Shown here: positions 7,543 to 15,194 of the stretch, in pieces
Numbering within the stretch: position 1 is the stretch's first letter
How the letters are laid out: every line of letters begins with the position of its first letter
Assembly: GCA_050697555.1 (NCBI GenBank)
Contig: JBOHAD010000027.1
Location: forward strand, 1-29,808
DNA: 29,808 bases
Reading direction: 5' to 3'
From: DASQWP01 sp050697555
GTDB taxonomy: Bacteria; Actinomycetota; Thermoleophilia; Gaiellales; Gaiellaceae
Notes under the pieces: generated by a model
Databases searched by the model: none
What the model was told of the DNA's origin: nothing
The model's input: only the letters and a program-made list of their open reading frames with translations
Made by a program: the position numbers and the translations under genes

Positions 7543-10428
7543 TCACAGCTCGAGGCCGCGTCCGAGGCTGCGCTCGGGCGTGCGCTCGATCCCGCGTTCG
7601 CGGGTGAGGCCACGCTCGCGCCGCGGTTGGCTACGGGCGAGTTCGAGCGCGCGCTCGCGCGTCGCACGGAGCTTGACGTCGAGCTGGTCAAGTTCGCGGT
7701 CGAGGCGTACACGGGTCTGTTCGTGCTCGCTGATCTGCTCCCGGAGGATGCGGCCATGGCGAGCGCGACCGAGCACGCCGAGACTGGCGAGCTCGCGCCT
7801 CGCCTGGTGCATCTGCCGCGTCTCATCCGTCCGCTCCTTCTCGACGGTTCGTCGGCGGTCCCTGAGCTGGCGGCTCTCCCGCGCAAGTCGATCGCGATCA
7901 GACACTGGCGGCTGGCTTGTTCCGCCGTCGAGGGCGAGGCCCTCGGCGGCGGGTCTGGAGAGCGCGTGAGCGAGCCGGTCGACGGGGCCGGCGGGTTCGG
8001 GCCTGTGCGGCGGCGCGTCCGGTTCGAGTTCGCTCTCGATCGTGTAGAGACGGGTTGATCCGCGCGCGCGGCTGAGTGCGACGTAGCCCCATTCCTTGAG
8101 CGCGCGCTGGTCGTCGGCAAGCACGAATGCCCGCTCGACCGTGAGCCCCTGCATCTTGTGGCCGGTGAGCGCATAGGCGTGGCTGACGTTTCCGGCCTCC
8201 AGATACCGGTCGGGAAGCGCGAGTCGCCTGCCCTCGTCGAGGTGGACGACGAGCGCGCGCCGCTCTGGGTCGACGTCGACCACAGTGCCACGGCTGCCGT
8301 TGGCGACGGTCAGGCTTCGGTCGTTGCGCGTGCACAGGATCCGATCGCCGACGGCGAGCTCGAGCCCGTTGTCGAGATGGAAGCGCTGCTGGCCGAGCTT
8401 GCCTTCGCGATCGAGGAGGGTGCGGGCGACGGCGTTCAGTTCGGCGACATCGGCTCGGCGGTAGGCGACTATGGCGCTTCCGCCGAGGTCGTCGCGGGCG
8501 GCGCCCCACCAGTCGGCGACGAGGTGCGCCTTCGCCTCCGCGCGGTTGCCGGCAACCGCGAGTCGTCCGTGTTCGGCTGCGTGGGCGAGGTAGTCGTGGC
8601 TTCGGCCCTCCCGTAGGAGTGAGAGCGCGCGTCGTTCGAGCTCGTCGCGCTGGCGGCGGTTGTCGTGCAGCTCGACCGCTCCGTTCCGGTCGACGAGCGC
8701 TGCGAATACGCCGCCCGCGCCGACGGCGCCGAGTTGGGCGGGGTCGCCGACGAGCACCGCTTTCCCCTGCGCGCGCTCGACCTGGGTGAGAACCGAGGTC
8801 AGCGTGCGCGTGTCGGCCATCCCCGCCTCGTCGACGATCAGCAGGCAACGGCGCGGGAGCCCGCCGCGCTGACGTGCTTCTGCGAGGAGTCGGTGGAGCG
8901 TGCCGCTGGGAACGCCGGCCTCGGCGGCGAGATTGGCGGCTGCGACTCCAGACGGTGCGGCGCCGAGCGTGACGTATCCATTGCGCTCGAAGGCGTCTGC
9001 AACCGCGGCGAGCGCGGTCGTCTTGCCTGTGCCGGCTTGGCCGACGACGCAGACGACCCGGTCCGGGCTTGATGCGACTACGCGCAGCATCATCGCCTGC
9101 TCGCATTCGAGCCCGCGCTCGCGCCTGACCTGGTCGGTGATCGCAGCCGAGACGACCGGACCGGCGATGTCTCGTCGCGCAGCGAGTCCCAGTGCCACTC
9201 GCTCGTGCCGGAGCAGTTCGGCCGTCGAGAACGCGGCAGGTCTGCCCACAGCCGAGCGGGCGACCGTTGCGATGTCTTCCCTCGCGATGAAGCTGCTGAC
9301 TTCGCCGAGGATGTGCTCCGCCGACGCTCCCTGTACGTGCGCCTGCGACCACGCCATCACGGCATCGGTTCCGGTGAACGTTGAACGCCTCGCGGTCAGA
9401 CCTTCGGGGCCGGCGAGCTGCGCGCCGACCTCCTCCGTGTCTGGCTCTCGCTCGACCGCGCGGCCCAGCAGTCGCTCGAGCTGGCGGCGGGCGAGTCCGT
9501 GTTCGGCCGCTCGTGCCAGCCATTCGAGCCTCATCCGGGGAAGGTCGATCGGCTCCTTGCGGTCTCGTGTCTCGATCGCGGCGACCTTTGCCGCGTAGAA
9601 GCCCGAGCCGCCGCGGCGCTCGAGGTAGTCGAGCACCTGCGCCCGCCGCTGCGAGAACGCTCGCAGCACAGCGTCTGGAACGCCTGCGATCTCGGCCATC
9701 CCGTTCTCTGGCTCGCGCCATTCGACGCCGAGCGAACTGGTCAGCTCGAACCGCAGCTGCGCCTGGTAGAGATAGCCGGCCGCGAGCCGGTAGTGCTTCA
9801 GGATCGGCTCGCCGGCGAGCGCGCGCCACTCGCCGTCGGGGCTTCGCGCCATGTTGGCGACGATCACGTGCGTATGCAGGTGCGGGTCCTGCGCACGGGA
9901 GGTGCGGTGCTGGTAGGCGGCGGCGACGAAGCCGGAGCCGCGCTCGCGCACGACACCGTTCTTGCCCTTGCGGGTCACGCAGGCGCGCTGCTCGAGATAG
10001 GCAACGGCGATCTGCCATGCGGCGAGGTGCGCCTGGTTGACGGCGTGGCGGACGTCGTCGCTGCCGAGCGCGTGCAGCAGGCTGACGCTCTTCGGCGGCG
10101 AGAAGACGAGGTCATAGCCCGCTACTGGCGAGAGCGTCTTCTGCTCGACCGTACGCGCGCCCGTGGCCGAGTCGATCCGCTCGACCGTGATCTGCTTCTT
10201 CGGCGGATGCGAGCGGAGCACGCCGGACGTCAGCGGGTGATGTCCGCTGATCAGCCGGCCGAGCTCGCCCTCGCCCACGACGCCGTCGAGCTCGAGCTCA
10301 GCAGCGCCACGGCCGACCCAGACACCCGGCGACTCTCCGCGACCGGCGTAGTAGTCGTCGATCCCGGCTGCGACAGAGCGCTCGTAGTACGCCTCCTGCC
10401 CTGGCGACAGCTTCGAGATCGAGAGCAT
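7543..10428 (-). CDS. MobF/TrwC-type conjugative relaxase with RecD2-like helicase domain
   Basis: A 961-aa protein from ATG 10428. The N-terminal relaxase resembles TrwC: tyrosines Y14/Y15 and Y26/Y27 in QEAYYERS and DDYYAGRGE, then the metal-binding DPHLHTHVIVAN (~residues 180-190). The second half is an SF1B helicase: GQAGTGKTTAL (~463), LIVDEAGMAD (~533), VLVGDPAQLGAVG, and HKMQGLTVERAF followed by YVALSRARG. The ~130-residue C-terminal tail is highly charged and Arg-rich, probably coiled coil. The protein would nick one strand at oriT, stay bound to its 5' end and unwind the DNA for transfer. No coupling protein or secretion genes accompany it. Its stop lies one base from the convergent nucleotidyltransferase stop. 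Confidence 0.95.
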   Translation of the reverse strand: MLSISKLSPGQEAYYERSVAAGIDDYYAGRGESPGVWVGRGAAELELDGVVGEGELGRLISGHHPLTSGVLRSHPPKKQITVERIDSATGARTVEQKTLSPVAGYDLVFSPPKSVSLLHALGSDDVRHAVNQAHLAAWQIAVAYLEQRACVTRKGKNGVVRERGSGFVAAAYQHRTSRAQDPHLHTHVIVANMARSPDGEWRALAGEPILKHYRLAAGYLYQAQLRFELTSSLGVEWREPENGMAEIAGVPDAVLRAFSQRRAQVLDYLERRGGSGFYAAKVAAIETRDRKEPIDLPRMRLEWLARAAEHGLARRQLERLLGRAVEREPDTEEVGAQLAGPEGLTARRSTFTGTDAVMAWSQAHVQGASAEHILGEVSSFIAREDIATVARSAVGRPAAFSTAELLRHERVALGLAARRDIAGPVVSAAITDQVRRERGLECEQAMMLRVVASSPDRVVCVVGQAGTGKTTALAAVADAFERNGYVTLGAAPSGVAAANLAAEAGVPSGTLHRLLAEARQRGGLPRRCLLIVDEAGMADTRTLTSVLTQVERAQGKAVLVGDPAQLGAVGAGGVFAALVDRNGAVELHDNRRQRDELERRALSLLREGRSHDYLAHAAEHGRLAVAGNRAEAKAHLVADWWGAARDDLGGSAIVAYRRADVAELNAVARTLLDREGKLGQQRFHLDNGLELAVGDRILCTRNDRSLTVANGSRGTVVDVDPERRALVVHLDEGRRLALPDRYLEAGNVSHAYALTGHKMQGLTVERAFVLADDQRALKEWGYVALSRARGSTRLYTIESELEPDAPPHRPEPAGPVDRLAHALSRPAAEGLALDGGTSQPPVSDRDRLARESRQLRDRRRTVEKERTDETRQMHQARRELASLGVLGRARHGRILREQISEHEQTRVRLDRELDQLDVKLRATRERALELARSQPRRERGLTRERGIERTPERSLGRGLEL

Positions 10429-10463
10429 GAGACACTATAGCATCAAGGATGCATATGTGTCTC
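10429..10463. promoter_or_regulatory. 35-bp two-tier palindrome abutting the relaxase start (oriT hairpin or operator candidate)
   Basis: GAGACAC (10429-10435) pairs with GTGTCTC (10457-10463), and inside it GCATC (10440-10444) pairs with GATGC (10448-10452) around an AAG loop. The four-base gaps on both sides are equal, so the centre is shared. The palindrome contains TATAGT (minus strand, 10439-10434), a -10 candidate five bases before the ATG. Confidence 0.6.
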
Positions 10464-10611
10464 GCCTATTGGGACGGCTCGTTTCGGCGGCTGGTCCGAG
10501 GAACCGTCGAAGTGAGGTGGTTCAGGGACGAACAGCATGATCGCCTGGCCGGATTCGACAAGCACCATCTTCAACTGGAACGCGTTAGCGGTCGACGAAC
10601 CTCAGTGAACC

Positions 10612-11073
10612 TCAGTCGAGTCCCAGCTTGTTCCACTGACGGCCGGAGAGCTTCGCCTTGATCATCGCGATGACGCCCTCTGCTTTCTGTGCGCGGGCTT
10701 CGGCCGCTTCGACGTCCCCGACGCGGCGTTCGATCTCGGCGAGTCGCTCGGCGACCGTCTGGGTCAGCTGCCCGACCGTGTCCTTCAGCTCGCGTAGCTC
10801 GGTTCCGTCAAGAAAGCGAGCCCCAGCCTCGAGCACCTCGCGGGTCTGCCGCTGCGCCTGCTCGAGCTCGCCGATCAGCGCAGAGGCGCCCTGGGCGAAC
10901 TCGCGTACAGCCTCCGACGCCTGCCGCAGCGAGGCAGCCGACGCGGTCGCGTTCTCTTCTGCGGTGGCGAGATGCTCGAGCCTCTCGCGGGCGGCGCCGA
11001 GAGTACGCTCGGAGTCGGCGAACCGCCGGCTTACGTCGTCGAGGCTGAGCGCCCCGGTTGGCTGCTCGTTCAC
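10612..11073 (-). CDS. Coiled-coil protein coupled to the RecQ-nuclease fusion gene
   Basis: A 153-aa protein from ATG 11073, overlapping the stop of the 1330-aa gene by four bases (ATGA), so translation is coupled. Most of the chain is Ala/Glu-rich heptad sequence: ERTLGAARERLEHLATAEEN, SLRQASEAVREFAQGASA, LKDTVGQLTQTVAERLAEIERR. It looks like a long coiled coil ending in a short basic segment (AMIKAKLSGRQWNKLGLD). There is no transmembrane segment. I recognise no family. Coupling suggests a structural or oligomerising partner of the helicase-nuclease. The 10464-10611 gap downstream holds a 10-bp tandem repeat (10597-10616) that covers the stop codon, and nothing else I can support. Confidence 0.75.
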   Translation of the reverse strand: MNEQPTGALSLDDVSRRFADSERTLGAARERLEHLATAEENATASAASLRQASEAVREFAQGASALIGELEQAQRQTREVLEAGARFLDGTELRELKDTVGQLTQTVAERLAEIERRVGDVEAAEARAQKAEGVIAMIKAKLSGRQWNKLGLD

Positions 11074-14000
11074 TGGAGGTCTCCTTCGTAGTTGCGGGTG
11101 ACTTGGTCAAGAACGCGATTGGCGTCTTCTAGCATCGTTGCGAGCGCGAGAACGCGCACCCCGACATCTCCGCCAGCTGTAGTCAGCGCCTCCAAATGCC
11201 ACTTCCGCACATCGCCAGTGGCAAATCCGGCCCGCTCGATCACCGCCATCGCGGCGGCGAGCGCGCCGTCGCGGCGCTTCGCGCAGAAGGTGAGCAGCCA
11301 GGTCCCGAGCTGGGTTTGCGCAGCCGGCGAGACGCCGTAGCGCTCGACCGCCGATCGCAGTGACGCCTCGACGTTCGAGCTGAACTCGCGCAGATCGCCA
11401 CGGTCATCCAAGGCTTCGCTCAGGCCGCGGGCGAGCAGCAGGCCGGGGTGGTCGGGGTAGGAGGAGAGCAGGCGGGCGCTGTCGCCGCGCATCTCGCGGG
11501 CGTCGTCGACCGCCTCGATCTGGATCAGCTCGTCGATCCAGTCGGTGTACGAGAAGCTGGGTTGGTCGACGAGGCGCTCGAGCGTGGGAGCGATCGCCCC
11601 CTGCGAGAGGTAGTCGAGGATCCGCTGCCGGAAAACGCCGTTGCCGTCGCCGTTTGCCTCGCGCGCGGCGAGCCACATCTCGCGCAGCGAGCGCCGGCGC
11701 GACCGCTCGACAGTGTCGTAGACGAATTCGATCAGACTCCGCGCGCACTCCAGTACCACCTCGTCGAGCGGCTTCTCGGTGACTCCGACCGCTCGTGCCC
11801 GGATCGCTTCGACGCGGCCGGGCTGGTTCCGGCGCACGTACCCGATCAGGCGCTCGACCACGCCGGCCGAGTCGATCTCGGCTAGTTCGACCGGGAAGAT
11901 CCGCGCGCCCCACTCGACCAGGTAGTCGCGAACGACGCCGAGCACGACGAGCCGGTGTAGCGCACGCTCCTGGCTCTCCCGTGTCAGCACCGGTTCCGGC
12001 TGGCCGCGTCGCGTCTCGCTCGCGTTCGGCGCCATAGGCATGTCCACAGAGCCCCGGCGGCCGAGCCGGTCGAGCTGTTGGATCGTTGCATCGAGCGCCT
12101 CGAGCTCACGGGCGATGCCGCGGAAGGAGCGCAGGTGGAAGAAGAGTTGGCGCGTGATGTCGTCGCCGTCTTTGCGGTTGACATCCGCATAGGCGGAGCG
12201 GGCCTGCTCGAGATCGACGTCTTCGCTCAGCAGACGCCTCGCCCGCGCCTCGTCGTACTCGACGAGCACGAGGCCGCACTCGGCGCGCTGGCGGTCGCGG
12301 CCGGCGCGTCCCACCTCCTGGTAATAGCCCTCGATCGAGCCCGGGATGCCGTAGTGGAGGACGTAGCGGATGTTGCCCTTGTCGATGCCCATCCCGAACG
12401 CCTTCGTCGAGACGAGCAGCGGCGAGGCGTTGCTCTTGAACGCGCTCGCGTGACTTCGCTTCACTTCCTCCCAGTCGTCTTCAAAGCCTCGCGGCGCCGA
12501 ACCGGAATACATCGCCGGCTCCGTACCAACCACCGGAGCAAGGTGGCGGCGGACGTGAACGATGCCGTATTCACCGTTCACCCAGGGACAGAAGACGACG
12601 CCCGAGTAGGTCCGCTCCTCGCGTGGGCGGAAGAAGTCGCCGGCGGGCACATTGAACTTCGCCGGCAGCGACCGAAGGAAGCCGGTCAGCGCCGCGTCGG
12701 CCTCGCTCGGCTCGGCCCGGATGATGTTGAAGCGGAGCTCGGCGCGGTCGAAGCTGCGCGGCCGCACAACCGATCGCTCCGAGTCGCGCTCGATCTCGAG
12801 CTCGATCAGCACGTCGCGCAGCACTGCGCGCGAGGCCGTTCCGGTAAGCGCGAGAATCGGCGGCGGCATCCCGGCCGCGTCTCGGCAGACGTCGCGAAGC
12901 GTGCGGCCGAGGTTGAGGTAGGAAGTGCGGAAGTCGTGGCCCCACTCAGAGACGCAGTGAGCCTCGTCGACGACAGCAAGATTGACGAGGCTCGTGTGCG
13001 AGAGCGCGCGCAGCGCCGACCGGAACGCCTTCTGCTGCATCCGCTCTGGCGCGACGAACACAAACAGGGCGTGGCCGGATGCGACCTGCTCGAGCAGCGC
13101 CTCCCGCTGACCCTGCTGAGTCGTGAACGATGAGATCGCGGCCACCCGGTCGATGCCGTGCGATCTCAGCCCTTCGACCTGGTCCTCCATCAGCGCCACG
13201 AGCGGATCGACGATGAGCGTGCGGCCCGGCAAGACGAGGCCGGCCAGCTGGTAGATCAGGCTCTTGCCGGCACCGGTCGGAAGCAGCACCGCGCAGTCGC
13301 GCCCCTCGATCACCTCGAACAGCGCGTCCAGCTGCCCTTCGCGGAAGTCCTCCTTGGCGAAGATCGCCTGCAGCATCACGCGCAGCGCCCACTCGATCTC
13401 CTCGCCCTCGGTTTGGACTGCGATGCGCCCCGCACCCTCGTAGACCGGATCGGCGACCGCGACAGGTAGATGTGCATCGCGCACGACGACCTCCGGGCCG
13501 CTCGACTCGGCACGCAGATCTTCGAGCGGTGAAGCACCGACTTCGAGGCGGATTAACACGTCGAGCTCGCCCACCTCGCCCGACACGCCCGAGACCGAGT
13601 AACCCTCGTCGTTGCGCTCGTACTGCTGCCAGCCGGTGGCGTTACCGACCAGGATCTCGTTCGGCAGCACGCCGCCTCCCCAGAGCACGTCGGCCGCTGC
13701 GAACAGGTCGAGGTAGGCCGGAAGCAGCTCGAGCGCGATCTCGAGCGTGTCGCGCACCTCGATGACCCAGCGCTCGCGGCCGAGGTAGCCAGCGGCGAGC
13801 GCTTCGAGGAGTGCCAGTACCAGCCGGTGCGTTTGCGCCGGAGCGACCGCGAGGAGGCGATGCGCGGTTCCTCCCTGGTGCGGCGGCGCCTCCCAGCGTG
13901 CGACCAACTCGTCAAGCCCGAAACCGACACCTGCGCGCACTTCGTCGGCGCCAATCCGCACGACGTCGTAGCCTGCTGCGGTGAGCAGCTCGTCGCGGCC

Positions 14001-15062
14001 GTCGTCGACAAGCTCGGCCTCATCGTGCTGTCTGCCGTCGATCTCGACCACGAACGGCTTCTGCCACGGCGGCGCGACGAGAAAGTCGACGCGCCGCTGG
14101 CCAGCTGCCGGCAACCCTGCCGCCGCCACGAGAGCATCGAGCGGCGCCTGCGGAGTGAACCACCGGGCTGCGGCGCTTCCGAGCGCGCGCGGCACCCAAT
14201 CAACGAGGAAGGTGCGCTCCTCATCGGAGCCGAACGCGATCGAGGGATCCAACGTGACCTCGCGGGTCGACCAGGCGGCGTTGCGGAGCTCGATGCGGTC
14301 GAGTCGCCGGCGCAGCCGAACGCTCAGATCGCCCGGCATCGACGACGCCTCGACCTCCGCGCTCAGACCGACGGATTCGAGCAGACGCCGCTCCGCCTGC
14401 GGGTGAAGCGGCGGGGCCGACCCACGCTGCAGCAGCTTGCGGAGCAGCCCGACGAGGCGCTCGACATCGGCGCCGACATCGGGAAGCGCGTCGCTGCGCG
14501 CGATCCAGCACTGCGACATCGCAGCGGCGGCCAGCTCGCCGGAAGCGCCGAGCGCACGTAGCGAGCCGCCGGCCGTCGTGTAGCGGCACGTCCAGCCAGC
14601 CCGGTCGGTCGCGGCGTCCGCCCACAGAACCCGGCGCGTCACGAGCGCCGCGTCAGCGCCGTCGGATGCCGATGCCCTTGTCGCTGGCGCCGCTCCGTCC
14701 GCTCCGTCGCCGATGTTGACCATCCCCTTGCAGTCCGGGAAGCGCGGGCACGACCAGAATTGGCTTCCGCGGTAGCGGCCGCGGTGGGCGGTCTTCAGCA
14801 CCATCGTCTCGCCGCATCCCTGCTCGGGACAGCTTGGGGCCGGGCCGAGATCGATCTCAGTTACCGGCGCGGCCGCGCCGTCGCCGCTCTCGTAGCTAAA
14901 CGCCTCCTTACAGACCGGATAGACGCTGCAGCCCCAGAAGAGTCCACCCCTGTTCGCGCCGCGGCGCGCGGTCCGCAGCTGCATCGGCCCATGACCCTTG
15001 GGGCAGAGAGGTGCTTCTTGCTCGGATGCGGTTGTTTCGCCGCTGAAGTCCGGGCTGCTCAC
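11070..15062 (-). CDS. Fusion of topoisomerase-type zinc fingers, Vsr/DUF559-like nuclease and RecQ helicase
   Basis: A 1330-aa protein from GTG 15062. Two C4 zinc fingers of the topoisomerase I type open it: CPKGHG...FWGCSVYPVC (C20 to C51) and CPEQGC...FWSCPRFPDC (~77-111). A PD-(D/E)XK domain near 320-360 reads RRVDFLV, then FVVEIDGRQHDE and AGYDVVRIGADEV, like DUF559/Vsr nucleases. From about 575 comes a RecQ helicase: FREGQLDALF, LLPTGAGKSL (~595), DEAHCVSEWGHDFR (~700), ALTGTASR, and FGMGIDKGNIRYV...YYQEVGRAGRD (~900-920). About 400 residues of unassigned C-terminal sequence follow. All helicase motifs look intact, so it should unwind and possibly cut DNA. It begins an operon with the coiled-coil gene and is divergent from the type I restriction operon. 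Family-level calls are firm; a role in phage defence is inference from context. Confidence 0.88.
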   Translation of the reverse strand: MSSPDFSGETTASEQEAPLCPKGHGPMQLRTARRGANRGGLFWGCSVYPVCKEAFSYESGDGAAAPVTEIDLGPAPSCPEQGCGETMVLKTAHRGRYRGSQFWSCPRFPDCKGMVNIGDGADGAAPATRASASDGADAALVTRRVLWADAATDRAGWTCRYTTAGGSLRALGASGELAAAAMSQCWIARSDALPDVGADVERLVGLLRKLLQRGSAPPLHPQAERRLLESVGLSAEVEASSMPGDLSVRLRRRLDRIELRNAAWSTREVTLDPSIAFGSDEERTFLVDWVPRALGSAAARWFTPQAPLDALVAAAGLPAAGQRRVDFLVAPPWQKPFVVEIDGRQHDEAELVDDGRDELLTAAGYDVVRIGADEVRAGVGFGLDELVARWEAPPHQGGTAHRLLAVAPAQTHRLVLALLEALAAGYLGRERWVIEVRDTLEIALELLPAYLDLFAAADVLWGGGVLPNEILVGNATGWQQYERNDEGYSVSGVSGEVGELDVLIRLEVGASPLEDLRAESSGPEVVVRDAHLPVAVADPVYEGAGRIAVQTEGEEIEWALRVMLQAIFAKEDFREGQLDALFEVIEGRDCAVLLPTGAGKSLIYQLAGLVLPGRTLIVDPLVALMEDQVEGLRSHGIDRVAAISSFTTQQGQREALLEQVASGHALFVFVAPERMQQKAFRSALRALSHTSLVNLAVVDEAHCVSEWGHDFRTSYLNLGRTLRDVCRDAAGMPPPILALTGTASRAVLRDVLIELEIERDSERSVVRPRSFDRAELRFNIIRAEPSEADAALTGFLRSLPAKFNVPAGDFFRPREERTYSGVVFCPWVNGEYGIVHVRRHLAPVVGTEPAMYSGSAPRGFEDDWEEVKRSHASAFKSNASPLLVSTKAFGMGIDKGNIRYVLHYGIPGSIEGYYQEVGRAGRDRQRAECGLVLVEYDEARARRLLSEDVDLEQARSAYADVNRKDGDDITRQLFFHLRSFRGIARELEALDATIQQLDRLGRRGSVDMPMAPNASETRRGQPEPVLTRESQERALHRLVVLGVVRDYLVEWGARIFPVELAEIDSAGVVERLIGYVRRNQPGRVEAIRARAVGVTEKPLDEVVLECARSLIEFVYDTVERSRRRSLREMWLAAREANGDGNGVFRQRILDYLSQGAIAPTLERLVDQPSFSYTDWIDELIQIEAVDDAREMRGDSARLLSSYPDHPGLLLARGLSEALDDRGDLREFSSNVEASLRSAVERYGVSPAAQTQLGTWLLTFCAKRRDGALAAAMAVIERAGFATGDVRKWHLEALTTAGGDVGVRVLALATMLEDANRVLDQVTRNYEGDLQ

Positions 15063-15194
15063 GGTCGTCCCAGCCTAGTCCGGAACGGACGCGTCGACTA
15101 GGGCGGCGCATCTCGAACGGGTCGCAGCCCGTAAGGGCCTTGTCCGGAACGGCCGAATACGCTAAGGCTGTCAACAAGGGTCGAAAAGAGGGGC
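15063..15194. promoter_or_regulatory. Divergent promoter region between the RecQ-nuclease operon and hsdMSR
   Basis: This gap of 132 bp must drive both operons. It contains two direct copies of GTCCGGAACGG (15078-15088 and 15142-15152), 64 bp apart, possible regulator sites. A G-rich Shine-Dalgarno (AGAGGGG) precedes hsdM. I see no convincing -35/-10 pair. Confidence 0.35.

Noticed and set aside
6375..8291. A 1029-aa minus-strand frame joining int to upstream sequence
   Set aside because: The upstream part overlaps the excisionase, XRE and nucleotidyltransferase genes and is low-complexity; int has its own ATG and ribosome site at 6374.
10597..10616. Tandem GAACCTCAGT repeat
   Set aside because: Only two copies covering the stop codon of the coiled-coil gene; probably slippage rather than an iteron or oriT.
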